NCBI RefSeq assembly: GCF_020510585.1 | Contig: NZ_CP075190.1 | Coordinates: forward strand, 923,501 to 987,500 | Reading direction: 5' to 3' | DNA from: Ferribacterium limneticum | GTDB lineage: Bacteria; Pseudomonadota; Gammaproteobacteria; Burkholderiales; Rhodocyclaceae | DNA length: 64,000 nt | Shown: one piece after another, positions 37,301 to 45,803 of the stretch | How positions within the stretch are numbered: position 1 is the stretch's first letter | Layout: each line of letters opens with the position of its first letter | Notes under the pieces: model-generated | Database searches by the model: none | What the model saw: only the letters and a program-made list of their open reading frames with translations | What the model was told of the DNA's origin: nothing | Translations under genes and position numbers: made by a program

Positions 37301-38768
37301 CCAGATCATTGCGCACCCGGCTGGCAGAGCTGCCAGAGCGTTCTTGCAGCAACTCGGCCAGTCGCGCGGCACCATCCAATCGCGCTGAATCCAGCTCGGC
37401 CAACTTGACCCAGGGCGTTTTCGCGCTCTTGGTGGCATCCAGTTCCAGCGTGACTTCATCGGTACGCTTGACGGTGCGTTCAAGCAGCCCCTCGTACACG
37501 TAGCCGATCTGTTCGACATCCAGTGCACGGTAAGACAGCGTGCGGCCCTGGAATTGCTGAATAGCCTCCAGCAACAGCAGCACGGTGCGGTTGTCGATGG
37601 GCAGTGGCTTGGCTGCATCGCTGCGCCAGTTCGATCCTTTTGCGCGACCTTCGAGGAAAGGAAAGCGGTCTGGATCAAACAGTGAGCCGCCCAAGGCTGG
37701 CAGGCGCAGGTTTTCGTGCTCAATGCCGCCGAACACGGCGCGGAAGGTCGACAGCAGGCGCGACCAGGCATCCCAGCGGCGCTCCAGAATTTCCTCGGAC
37801 TCTTTGCGCAACTGCATGCGCAAGGTGGAAAGCGCGTAATTGGCTTCGTAGCGCTCGTCGCCCATCAGGAGCAGGCCACGCTCCTCTGCTGAGAGCAGGA
37901 ACACCAAACGCATCATCACCGTCAGCGCGGCTTCATACAGCTCGGGTTCTTTGACGTCGTGCAGGAGCTCTCGATTGCGGTCCTGATCGGCTTTGTCGAG
38001 TGTTTGGATCAATACTTCGACGGCACGGCGTACTTGCTCGCCAAGGGCGTCGGTGACTTCGTCCTGGAACTTCAGAGAGCGATCGAACAGCGCGGGCAGT
38101 TGTTCGGATTCGTCGACAAAGAAACGACGAATGCCGAGAAGGTGCACGAATGCCTGCAGCGTGATGGGTTCTTGGCTCCAGATGCGGGCATACCAACTGG
38201 CAAAGGTGGTGACGGCCCCCACCGGGGCATCTACCAGCATCCAGCGCTCGCCGTTGGTCACCAAACCGAGTCGACAACCCAGCGAACGGCACAAAGCAAC
38301 CATGCGCTCGGCGGGGGTGGCGACCCAGCCGTCTTGCTTCAGAGTGGCATCAAGGTCGGCATCCTGCGCATAGGATTGGATCAGGAGTAGCGCCTTGTTG
38401 GCGCGTTGCTCATCAATCACCGCAAGATCAGGCGACAGTGTCACTCCGTGTTCGGGCAAGCTGGCTTGGAGGTTGGCGGCGCACCAGCCGGCGCGCTTGA
38501 GGACGTTGCCTTTACCGTCTTCGTCGAGCTCAAGGCTACGCGATAGCACCTCTTCGATCCACGCACCGTGCAATTCGGCGAACTGGGCGTCTTCCAGCTC
38601 CAGCGCTTCGAGCCACTCCTCGTAGGCTTGGCGCAGACGTTTGCGTTTGGTTCCGTTAAGTTCTTCCAACCCTTGTGGAAAGGCTTCCTTCAGAACGGGA
38701 ACTGCGAGGAAAGGGCCGGAGATCTCGATCAGCGACAGCCAATCGTTGTGATGGTTGTCTTGGCTCAT
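34389..38768 (-). CDS. drmMI: DISARM DrmMI adenine-specific DNA methyltransferase
   Basis: 1459 aa. Motif I DPAMGSGAFLVQACRW near residue 600 and motif IV NPPFLGGQRITG near 872 define an N6-adenine methyltransferase of the Eco57I/class 1 DISARM type. A long N-terminal region (1-~530) and a C-terminal target-recognition region (GDDLNSDPEQRPSRWAINF...) flank the catalytic domain. It marks host DNA as self in DISARM. Its start overlaps the DUF2075 gene stop (ATGA). Confidence 0.92.
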   Translation of the reverse strand: MSQDNHHNDWLSLIEISGPFLAVPVLKEAFPQGLEELNGTKRKRLRQAYEEWLEALELEDAQFAELHGAWIEEVLSRSLELDEDGKGNVLKRAGWCAANLQASLPEHGVTLSPDLAVIDEQRANKALLLIQSYAQDADLDATLKQDGWVATPAERMVALCRSLGCRLGLVTNGERWMLVDAPVGAVTTFASWYARIWSQEPITLQAFVHLLGIRRFFVDESEQLPALFDRSLKFQDEVTDALGEQVRRAVEVLIQTLDKADQDRNRELLHDVKEPELYEAALTVMMRLVFLLSAEERGLLLMGDERYEANYALSTLRMQLRKESEEILERRWDAWSRLLSTFRAVFGGIEHENLRLPALGGSLFDPDRFPFLEGRAKGSNWRSDAAKPLPIDNRTVLLLLEAIQQFQGRTLSYRALDVEQIGYVYEGLLERTVKRTDEVTLELDATKSAKTPWVKLAELDSARLDGAARLAELLQERSGSSASRVRNDLAKPVDDTLADRLLTACQGDTELRDRVKPYAHLLRTDPWGYPLVYPAGAFIVTTGSDRRETGTHYTPKSLTEAIVAETLTPVVYIGPAEGTPREQWALKSPTELLDLKICDPAMGSGAFLVQACRWLSNRLVEAWSQVEASCKTVSVDGEVLDARAAKEPLPRDGEARTVIARRLIAERCLYGVDLNPLAVELAKLSIWLVTLAKGRPFGFLDHNLRCGDSLLGIHRLDQLTQLSMNPTGQGQLRLFGQNIERTVREAIELRQRLREIPIRDIRDVEVMAHLDADARRRLEVPESIADSFIGEVFASGGNSAGLENTLTSLTIQAGQAIDGDRDVCASMRRRLVCALSTDQPADKPARRPFHWPLEFPEVFVSERGGFDGMVGNPPFLGGQRITGVAGTAFRDWLVAHIAEGRRGSADLVAYFFLRAWSLLREGGGFGLLAVNTIAEGDTRQVGLEAMVGAGAIIHAAHPNEPWPGKAAVVTSRVHVHKGEWSGERSLLGQPVSFISAFLSNREEWSPKRLRANAGLAFQGCITRSLGFILSSDEACRMLDADPKNADVIFPYINGDDLNSDPEQRPSRWAINFWDWPQKRAQEYRLPWECIEERVKPDRFRLRDDGHYVCAEPLRDEWWLYEGRRVGLFHAIGRGHHFERHPEGSSSENSQTNRVMVCSEVTKYLSFVLISNDSIMSDRADVFRNGGSFAICQSSLHDVWARLHSSRLETRLKYSIGNAFETFPFPDHPHNEPQEQGAHLHQLRSTLMVEDGIGLTKLYNRFHTATERDPRIEGLRASQREMDATVARAYGWDDLNLEHGFHEVPYLPENDRVRFTISEAARLEVLRRLSKLNRQRYEEEVAQGLHGSKATHTAKRAPRTKSASSSQPSFDFDAISANENSYPIAAEPRANYQAGPAHAITKYLSTNVGWHAKTDILGATGITDGQWNAGIADLIAGGRVERQGEKRGARYRATDTGGTA

Positions 38769-40786
38769 GGCTGACCTCCTTCGAAATCTTGTTGAAGCTC
38801 AGGAACGCCTGCGGCCAATAACAGTTGCGCGGTGCGTTCGAATCTGGCCGGATCAAGGGTCGGGTCGTCTGCGTTGCCAGGCGGAATCCAGATGACCATA
38901 CCGAGACGCGCGCGGGTGAGCAGAACTCGATAGCGATTGCACACATAGGTCCGTTCAGCATCACCACGCACCTGTTGCCACACGCTGCCGCGAAATTTTC
39001 GGTACTCCCAGCCGCCCTGCTCCGAGGGGGTCAGGTCGCCCCCCCAGCACAATCCCACCCAGTCGAGCTCAAGCCCTTGGCATTCGAACTCGGACGCTGC
39101 GACTTCAAGGGAATGACTCGAACGGACATCTGTGGGGGGCATGAGAAACCATTTCTCAAACGAGTAATCCTGCCGAAAGGCGCTAGAGCGCTCAAGGCCA
39201 TAGGCTCGTAGGCGTTGATCCTCTGACGTGGCGATCAAGCCGGCGCGCTGCCCGTTTTCCGGTTCGCTCCTGGCCCGCAGCCACGCCTTGGCGACTTGGA
39301 GATCACGAGTGAAATGGAGTGGGAACTCCCGGCGATCGGGTAAGAGCGACTGTGCCCGCTCAGCATCAAGGGTGAGCAGTGCATCGACACATTCCGCCAG
39401 TCGTTGAGCACGAAAACTCCGCACCCCGACACTCAGGTGAGCCAAGTCCTCTGGCCGAAACTCTATACCAGGAGGAACGCCGTCGCCAAACAGGCGGTGC
39501 CCGGATACGCTCGCCCCTCCAGAGACGACCTCAGGTGAAGCGACGACTCGCCAATGGGGGCGATCTGCCACAGCGCGCCCCCATTCCTCTAGTCCGGCCT
39601 CACCGAGAAAGATCTCTTGCCCACCCCCGACGAGGGCGATGATTACAGCCCATCCGTTCAACCGATCCATCACGTCGAAGAGTTCGGCGGCCTCCGAAGT
39701 GTCCACGCCTTGCTTGCGCTTCATCTGCTTACGGTCCCATGCGCGTTGGGCTTCATCGAAGACGACGACATGCTCGTGTGGCAGTGCCGAGGGGTTCTCG
39801 CGGTGGTAGCGTAAAAACTGGTGGACGTTCTGGATGAAGGTCGAGACCTCGTGAGCACTATCCTGGCGCCGACGGCCAGCACGCTGTTGACTCAGCACCA
39901 AGGCCTCGCGCACAACCTTGACTAGGGGGCCGTTGCCAGACAAGAAGATGGCACAAGGGCCGTTCTCTGCACGAAGAGAAGGATCGTGAACGACATTCAG
40001 CCCAGTCAGCGTCTTGCCTGCACCCGGCACGCCAGTTATGAAGCACACATAGCGTCGGTTCAACGTTCTCGCTTCTCTGATCACTTCCGCCAGCAGGTCC
40101 GTCGTTGCGTCCAAGTTACTGGCGTAGCTGTGGCTGATCTCGCGAACGTCGTGGTTTTCGTAGAGGCGTTCGGCCGCTTCGATGACCGATAGAGTGGGAC
40201 GATATGGTGCGTCGCTCCAGGTGTCGGCGTCAATGGACGGTTTGGCGGAATCGTGTTGTGCCGAGAAGGCGGACAACAGTACAGCGGTCAAATCGCTGGC
40301 GTTCGCGAGCCGCATTGGTGCAACACACGAACACGACATTGAACTCAAGCACGTGACACTTGGTGCGGTCGTGGAACAAAGCACTGGTACGATCGCGCGT
40401 TCGGCACTGCCGCTATGGAAGTCACGAAGGTTCAAGCAGTAGTTTTCTACTTGCCAGCGGGCCGAGGCATCATGAGATGGAGAGCCGATCTTGAACTCGA
40501 CCACTAGGATCACATCCTCGGCGAGGAAGATTGCATCCGGACGTTTCTGTCGGCGTGGCAGCTCATACTCCAGGATCAAATGCCAGTCCTTGGCCGCCTC
40601 GTGCCGTTCGATCAGTTCGTGTGCGCAATGTTTCAAAAGTGTGATCTGGGTCTTCCAGGTCTCGATCTGAGTCGTGCGTGTGCTCTGGATGCCTGTCGAG
40701 GCAACTGAGTCGGTGAGCTCGCCAAGTAGCAGGGTTTCATCCGCACCCAAGAATCTGGATAGCGTGTATCGAACCCCTCGACTCAT
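38765..40786 (-). CDS. DUF2075-type P-loop helicase with N-terminal PD-(D/E)xK-like nuclease domain
   Basis: 673 aa. RPDAIFLAEDVILVVEFKIGS (~78-98) fits the D...ExK core of a restriction-like nuclease. Walker A FITGVPGAGKTLTGLN lies near residue 257, with VVFDEAQRAW as the DExQ-like Walker B, and DWVGLCWGGDLTP...YRVLLTRARLGMVIWIPPG as the UvrD-like C-terminal helicase motif of DUF2075. Overlaps drmD upstream and drmMI downstream by 4 nt each, so it is an integral operon gene. Confidence 0.85.
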   Translation of the reverse strand: MSRGVRYTLSRFLGADETLLLGELTDSVASTGIQSTRTTQIETWKTQITLLKHCAHELIERHEAAKDWHLILEYELPRRQKRPDAIFLAEDVILVVEFKIGSPSHDASARWQVENYCLNLRDFHSGSAERAIVPVLCSTTAPSVTCLSSMSCSCVAPMRLANASDLTAVLLSAFSAQHDSAKPSIDADTWSDAPYRPTLSVIEAAERLYENHDVREISHSYASNLDATTDLLAEVIREARTLNRRYVCFITGVPGAGKTLTGLNVVHDPSLRAENGPCAIFLSGNGPLVKVVREALVLSQQRAGRRRQDSAHEVSTFIQNVHQFLRYHRENPSALPHEHVVVFDEAQRAWDRKQMKRKQGVDTSEAAELFDVMDRLNGWAVIIALVGGGQEIFLGEAGLEEWGRAVADRPHWRVVASPEVVSGGASVSGHRLFGDGVPPGIEFRPEDLAHLSVGVRSFRAQRLAECVDALLTLDAERAQSLLPDRREFPLHFTRDLQVAKAWLRARSEPENGQRAGLIATSEDQRLRAYGLERSSAFRQDYSFEKWFLMPPTDVRSSHSLEVAASEFECQGLELDWVGLCWGGDLTPSEQGGWEYRKFRGSVWQQVRGDAERTYVCNRYRVLLTRARLGMVIWIPPGNADDPTLDPARFERTAQLLLAAGVPELQQDFEGGQP

Positions 40787-43700
40787 CTCGTTATTCCCTC
40801 AGGCACGAGGAAGATCACGGCGACTGGGAAGGTGCGGTCGTTGAGTTTGGCGTAGCGCGTTTCGATGGCTTGGGCCTCCTGCATGCGTTCGGCTGGAATG
40901 CGGACAAGACGGGCTTCTAATGCGGCGGTGTCGCGCCTGAGCTGTGTTCGTTCGTCTTCCGAGAACAGAGAAAGCTGCGCCGGTTGTTGATCTTCTTTTA
41001 GTTCGGCTTGAATGGCTTTTTCAAGCTCATCAAGCACGGTTTCAATGTCGGCCACTTCCTTCTGCTTGCGGGATTGAAGGGTGTTGGTCAGGAACTTGAG
41101 TCGGTCTTTTGATCGGGCGTCGACCGACTGCAGGATGGCACTTTGCGCGCAGTCGAAGCGGACGCGGATGGCATCGAACAGAGAGTCTGCGGCCGTCAGT
41201 GATTTGGCCTGCTCCAGCCATTGCTGGATTTTGGTGACGCCTTCTTCTCGGCGGAAGGATTTATCCCCCAGATAGCCCCCGGCGACCGTCAGCTCTTCGT
41301 GGAGGCGATGATGGTTGCCGCCGGTGACGACCAGCCGCGAGATTACGACCACGGCAGGGCCGTCGATCAGTGCGTCCGGCACCGAACGCACGGTGACACG
41401 ATGCAGCTTCTTCACGTCGTCCTGAGCCCAGACCTCAGCACGCAGCAAGCGCAGGCACATCTGGACCAGCCGGTGGTTCAAGTGAACCAGCACCACGTCG
41501 TCACGACCGGTGGCTACGGCGTGATCGAATGTGATCGGCCGGACTTGCAGTTTGTGCGGGTGGCGCAGCCCTTCGAGGCAACGCGCCCACGAGCCCGACA
41601 GCGCGGGTATCTTGAATACGGTGCCCGCAGGGGCGTCAGCCAAGGCAAAAGGCTCAAGCGGTGGGCGGCCTGCTAACACGAGGCCCGTCTTGACCGCCAT
41701 GAGGATGCGTTCTGGCGTGAGGTGCAAATCCTGCTGCGTGCTGAGGAGTCGTTCGTGCAGTTTGGCGACTCGGTCTTTCAGTTCGCGCTCTGCGCGCACA
41801 AAGCGTCTGGCCTTGGCGATTTTGGCTTCGGCCAAGCGGGTGTCGAGGTCCTTGAGCGAGCCTTCGATCAGCCCCGACATCTGTGGCGCGATGACTGGGT
41901 TGACGCTGCCCATGTCCGCCCGCATGGATTCAAGTTTGCGCAGCGCCCGGATGATGTCGTCACCGTGACCGCCAATGGTTGCTTTTCCCTGTTCGCCGCC
42001 ATCGACAGGGTGCCAGATCAATACTTCCTTCTGGCGCTGACCGTGCCGGTCGATACGGCCATTGCGCTGCTCCATCACATTGGGGTTGTAAGGAATCTCC
42101 AGATGGATGAGGCAGTTACAGTGGTTCTGCAAGTCGATACCTTCAGATGCAGCATCGGTGGCCAGCAGGATGCGCACCGCTGAATCCTTGGGCGAGGTTT
42201 GGAAGGCCGCCTTGACCTTCTCGCGCTCATCTTGCGGCATACCACCATGCAGGATGGCCAGTCGATCGCCACCGAAACCGTGGCTGGCGAGGATCTCGTG
42301 CATCCACTGGTGGGTGGTGCGGTATTCGGTGAACAAGATGACCCGACGCTCGCTCCACTGGCCATTGGTCTTGAGATTGGTAGCGAGCCAGTCGAGGATC
42401 GCTTTGGCTTTGGCGTCGACCTGGTTTTTGGCCGTCTGCGCCCACGACCGCAGCTCGTTCAGCATCTGTTGCTGGTCTGCTGTCAGCGGTTGCGCGCAGC
42501 GTGAGGCCTCTTCGACGGCTTCGGACTGGGCGTTTTCGACCTCCAGGTCGTTGGCGTAGTCTTCTTCCACCCGCAGAATAGCTTTGCGCAAAATGCGGTC
42601 GGCCATCGCATCTTTGTCTTTACGTTGGCTGCCATTGGCCAGGCTGGAAATGTGCTTTTCCAGGGTGGATGCGAATGAGGCGGGAGAAGAGAATAGCCGC
42701 TTCTTGAGCAATTGGTTGACGAACGACGTGCCGAAAACATTGCCGACCTTTTCGGCATCCTGCTCGCGGCTCGCGCAGTAATCGTTCAACTTCTGGTGAA
42801 TGGCGCGCTCTTGTGCTGAATACGAGGCCAGCAGCGCTTGCAGCTTGCGCTGCGCATAGAGGGGTTTGCCCTCCGCATCGACCAGGTCGCTTTTGAGGCG
42901 GCGGATCATCACCTGACTCAACTGCTTTTCATCGGGTAGGATGTTTCGGGCGAAACGCTGGTCGTCCAGGAGCTCCAGCAGCGAAGTGAAGGATTCGGTG
43001 TAGCCGTTGTGGGGAGTGGCTGTCAGAAACAGGCGATGTTGGAAGTGCGGACTGATCAAACGAATGAATCGTGTCCGCTGGCTCTCAAGCGCGTAATTGG
43101 CTCCGGCAGCGGGGGCGATGTTGTGCGCTTCGTCGACTACCAGCATGTCGAACTTGCGTAGGTGGTTGGTGCGCGCGGGAAGAGCATCGCGCATGGCGCG
43201 CAGTCCTTCGCCGCTTTTGACCCAATCCATGGATGCGATCAGGCGTGGATGCGAAGTCCAGGGGTTGGCGTGGATGCCACGCTCTCGGCGTAATTGCTTG
43301 ATGTATTCCGTGTCGACGACTCTGAAGTCGAGGCCGAACTTTTCCAGCATCTCGACGCGCCACTTCTCTTGCAGCGATGCGGGGCAAACGATCAATACGG
43401 TGCGGGCACGGTGCCGTAGCAACATCTCTTGAATGACAAGCCCGGCTTCGATTGTCTTTCCAAGACCGACGTCGTCGGCAATGAGAAGGTTGACGCGAGC
43501 CATGTCGATGGCTCGAACCAAAGGGTCAAGCTGGAAATCCTCAATGCTGACACCGCTGCGGAATGGCGCCTGCAGAAAGCCTCGGTCGGCATTGGTTGCC
43601 GCGCCCCAGCGAACTGCATCAAGGAAGGCTTCCAGTGTGTCTGAATCGTCCTGCCCCGAAATTGATGGCAGGCCTGCACGTTCTATCACTTGAGCACCTG

Positions 43701-43914
43701 GCTCAATTTCCCATACGACTTCAAGTGTCTCGCCAAGGCCGTCCTCATCAATGGAGGAGAGGGTTACCAAATTCTGGATGGTATTTGTGCCCACTAATGC
43801 TGAGGTAGAAACTTCGGCAACGACCCACTGGCGCCTACGGACTTCCACCAGTTGTCCAGGCTCGGGCGCTGCTGACATGTGTGTCGTGCTTTCTGGGTTT
43901 GGGATAACGTTCAT
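40783..43914 (-). CDS. drmD: DISARM DrmD, SNF2-like helicase
   Basis: 1043 aa. Motif I LLIADDVGLGKTIEAGLVIQ (~150), motif II MLVVDEAHNI, motif III LTATPHNGYTESF, motif V LATDAASEGIDLQNHC and motif VI QRNGRIDRHGQ form a complete SF2/Snf2 core. C-terminal ~400 residues are helical and contain two long coiled segments. DrmD together with DrmMI defines class 1 DISARM. First gene of the long operon; the start at 43914 is an ATG, with an internal ATG 12 codons later as the alternative. Confidence 0.9.
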   Translation of the reverse strand: MNVIPNPESTTHMSAAPEPGQLVEVRRRQWVVAEVSTSALVGTNTIQNLVTLSSIDEDGLGETLEVVWEIEPGAQVIERAGLPSISGQDDSDTLEAFLDAVRWGAATNADRGFLQAPFRSGVSIEDFQLDPLVRAIDMARVNLLIADDVGLGKTIEAGLVIQEMLLRHRARTVLIVCPASLQEKWRVEMLEKFGLDFRVVDTEYIKQLRRERGIHANPWTSHPRLIASMDWVKSGEGLRAMRDALPARTNHLRKFDMLVVDEAHNIAPAAGANYALESQRTRFIRLISPHFQHRLFLTATPHNGYTESFTSLLELLDDQRFARNILPDEKQLSQVMIRRLKSDLVDAEGKPLYAQRKLQALLASYSAQERAIHQKLNDYCASREQDAEKVGNVFGTSFVNQLLKKRLFSSPASFASTLEKHISSLANGSQRKDKDAMADRILRKAILRVEEDYANDLEVENAQSEAVEEASRCAQPLTADQQQMLNELRSWAQTAKNQVDAKAKAILDWLATNLKTNGQWSERRVILFTEYRTTHQWMHEILASHGFGGDRLAILHGGMPQDEREKVKAAFQTSPKDSAVRILLATDAASEGIDLQNHCNCLIHLEIPYNPNVMEQRNGRIDRHGQRQKEVLIWHPVDGGEQGKATIGGHGDDIIRALRKLESMRADMGSVNPVIAPQMSGLIEGSLKDLDTRLAEAKIAKARRFVRAERELKDRVAKLHERLLSTQQDLHLTPERILMAVKTGLVLAGRPPLEPFALADAPAGTVFKIPALSGSWARCLEGLRHPHKLQVRPITFDHAVATGRDDVVLVHLNHRLVQMCLRLLRAEVWAQDDVKKLHRVTVRSVPDALIDGPAVVVISRLVVTGGNHHRLHEELTVAGGYLGDKSFRREEGVTKIQQWLEQAKSLTAADSLFDAIRVRFDCAQSAILQSVDARSKDRLKFLTNTLQSRKQKEVADIETVLDELEKAIQAELKEDQQPAQLSLFSEDERTQLRRDTAALEARLVRIPAERMQEAQAIETRYAKLNDRTFPVAVIFLVPEGITR

Positions 43915-44053
43915 CGATATTGTTCTTCTTGTCAGGCCAGGATTTATGGCGAAATTTGCATTTTGAATAAATTGGCGGAAATGTTACCCGGAAATATATG
44001 GATCAGGTGTTGCCCCTCGATGTCGGCCGCTGAACCTTGTAGAATTCGCATCA
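43915..44053. promoter_or_regulatory. Divergent promoter region between drmD operon and cytosine methyltransferase
   Basis: 139 nt, AT-rich in the drmD-proximal half. A TAGAAT-like -10 lies close to the methyltransferase start (rightward), with no convincing -35. I see no clear operator palindrome. Being the only gap upstream of a ~22-kb operon, this is the expected control point for both units. Confidence 0.4.
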
Positions 44054-45190
44054 ATGAAAAATACGATTATCGAATCAGTCGACTTATTTTGCGGCGCAGG
44101 CGGGCTGACTGCCGGGCTTCGCTCAGCCGGAGTGAAGGTTAAGGCTGGCTACGATATCGATGCTGCCTGCAAATATGCATTCGAGCACAACAACGACGCC
44201 ACCTTCGTGTGCAAAGACGTTGGTGTTGTCTCTACCGACGAAATTGAAAAATGGTATTCAGGCAATCCTGTGCGCCTCCTTGCAGGATGCGCGCCCTGCC
44301 AGCCATTTTCCTCGTACAACCAAGGACGCGATACCCGACTGGATCGGAAATGGCCGCTGCTATATCAGTTCGCACGACTAATTCGAGAAATTAGGCCTGA
44401 GCTGGTTACGATGGAGAATGTGCCTGATGTTACGAAACATGCTGTTTACAATGATTTCGTAGCAGAGCTTAGTAAACAAGGTTATGAGGTCTGGTCTGGA
44501 ACAGTTGCTTGCGTGGACTATGGATTGCCACAACAACGTCGTCGACACGTCTTGCTGGCTTCGTTACTCGGCAATATCTCGTTGATTCCCCCAACTCACT
44601 CAGGTAGTCACCTGACAGTTAAAGATGCGCTTGGATCTTTGGCGCCGATCGAAGCCGGAATGGTTGATGCGCATGACCCGTTGCACCGTGCTGCTCGCTT
44701 GAGTCCGATAAATCAGCAACGCATTCGACTTTCTCGACCAGGTGGAACCTGGAAAGACTGGCCTGAAGAGTTGCGGGCCGATTGTCACCGTAAGCAGAGT
44801 GGGAAAACATATCCTAGCGTGTATGGCCGGATGAGTTGGAACGCCCCATCTCCTACGATGACCACGCTCTGCTATGGATTTGGAAATGGGCGATTTGGCC
44901 ATCCAGAACAACACCGGGCTATTTCGTTACGAGAGGCTGCGATTCTCCAATCTTTCCCGAAGGAATATCGATTTGTTCCGCTCGATAAAAATATTGAGTT
45001 TCGTAGTGTTGGGCGGATGATCGGCAATGCAGTGCCTGTCCGTCTTGGTGAGGTGATTGGCGAGAGTCTGATCAGTCATGTTCGGCAAGCGCTTGCCGAT
45101 GAGCAGGAAAATACTGCAAAAGACGCCTGCTCAGTGTCTCGTGATTCCTTGTCTCGCATTCCCAAAGAACCAGAACATTCCAACCCATAG
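44054..45190 (+). CDS. DNA (cytosine-5-)-methyltransferase
   Basis: 378 aa. Motif I SVDLFCGAGGLTAGLRSAG (residues ~8-26), catalytic PCQ motif GCAPCQPFSSYNQ, ENV motif VTMENVPDV, QQRRRHVLLAS motif VIII, and motif X RMIGNAVPVRLGEVI are all present, so the enzyme should be active. Divergent from drmD and convergent with vsr; the two 3' ends overlap. Pairing with Vsr suggests a Dcm-like target (possibly CCWGG), which is inference. It could serve as a DISARM self-marking enzyme of the class 2 (DrmMII) kind or as an independent protective methylase. Confidence 0.93.
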   Translation: MKNTIIESVDLFCGAGGLTAGLRSAGVKVKAGYDIDAACKYAFEHNNDATFVCKDVGVVSTDEIEKWYSGNPVRLLAGCAPCQPFSSYNQGRDTRLDRKWPLLYQFARLIREIRPELVTMENVPDVTKHAVYNDFVAELSKQGYEVWSGTVACVDYGLPQQRRRHVLLASLLGNISLIPPTHSGSHLTVKDALGSLAPIEAGMVDAHDPLHRAARLSPINQQRIRLSRPGGTWKDWPEELRADCHRKQSGKTYPSVYGRMSWNAPSPTMTTLCYGFGNGRFGHPEQHRAISLREAAILQSFPKEYRFVPLDKNIEFRSVGRMIGNAVPVRLGEVIGESLISHVRQALADEQENTAKDACSVSRDSLSRIPKEPEHSNP

Positions 45191-45491
45191 CTTCGAGTTG
45201 TTGTGTGTTTCGAGTATCACGTTCGATATTGGCTTTGAATTTTGATAGCCAATAATCTTGGTTCGTCTTCGGCGTAGAGGCGAGATGGCATGCTTCATGG
45301 CGATGCCAGAAGCAGCCATGAACGAAAATTGCAGTCCTAAACTTCGGAAGAACAATATCCGGGCTGCCAGGAAGGTCCTTACGGTACAGGCGAAACCGGA
45401 GGCCAAAGGAATGCAACACTCGACGGACTAGCAGCTCTGGCGTAGTGTTTTCGCGTCTGACTGATCGCATAATTTCGCTGCGGCTCTTCAT
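45072..45491 (-). CDS. vsr: Very short patch repair endonuclease Vsr
   Basis: 139 aa. Vsr signatures: ENTTPELLVRRVLHSFGLRFR, GSPDIVLPKFRTAIFVHGCFWHRHEACHLASTPKTN (catalytic Asp and zinc/metal site), then DYWLSKFKANIERD. It nicks at T:G mismatches made by 5-methylcytosine deamination, which fits the adjacent cytosine methyltransferase. Its 3' end overlaps the methyltransferase 3' end antisense by 119 bp, covering the last ~40 codons of each. Confidence 0.93.
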   Translation of the reverse strand: MKSRSEIMRSVRRENTTPELLVRRVLHSFGLRFRLYRKDLPGSPDIVLPKFRTAIFVHGCFWHRHEACHLASTPKTNQDYWLSKFKANIERDTRNTQQLEAMGWNVLVLWECETRNHETLSRRLLQYFPAHRQALAEHD

Positions 45492-45537
45492 CGAACGAGG
45501 CTCGTATTGGATGCTTGGGATGAGTAGTTTGCCGAGG

Positions 45538-45647
45538 TATAAGGATGTGCGTCTAACGCTCAGATTGAGGTATAGGCTACCACCAGCATGTCTCGATTCT
45601 TATAGGACTTCGCCGTTCAGTTTTCTGAACAATATAAGAGGAACTTG
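45538..45647 (+). repeat. Structured element, copy A (left border of HTH cassette)
   Basis: Matches copy B at 46733. Ordered parts: TATAAG (45538-45543) pairing with CTTATA (45599-45604); a small inner hairpin GCGT-cta-ACGC (45549-45559); an inner stem ATTGAG/CTCGAT (45564-45569/45592-45597); the conserved TTATAGGACTTCGC (45600-45613); a hairpin GTTCAG-TTTT-CTGAAC (45615-45630); and a 14-nt tail (45634-45647) identical at 12 positions in copy B. The stems differ in sequence between copies but stay paired. Function unknown. Confidence 0.65.
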
Positions 45648-45741
45648 ACCACCAGGAGGCAACTTTTGCGCTGGCTGTTCATCAATAACGTGCATTCCAA
45701 GTGATTTATACTTGGGTATTAGTTGTTTCCTGAGTGCTTAA

Positions 45742-45802
45742 GTCAGAACTCACTATAACTATGTCAGGTAGCCCATTAACTTGACCATAGAGGAGTTCTG
45801 AC
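45742..45802 (+). promoter_or_regulatory. Operator pair upstream of HTH gene
   Basis: GTCAGAACTC (45742-45751) and its exact reverse complement GAGTTCTGAC (45793-45802) are separated by 41 nt. The right arm overlaps the RBS (GAGGAG, 45790-45795) and ends next to the ATG. A TATAAC -10-like hexamer lies between the arms. This layout suits autorepression by looping or by blocking the start. Confidence 0.55.
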
Positions 45803-45803
45803 C

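Noticed and set aside
44054..45190. Class 2 DISARM (drmMII plus drmE)
   Set aside because: No drmE is present and drmD and drmMI are; the cytosine methylase is on the opposite strand with vsr.
45072..45190. Frameshift or assembly error at the methyltransferase/vsr overlap
   Set aside because: Both proteins keep complete family motifs and normal lengths, so the overlap appears genuine.
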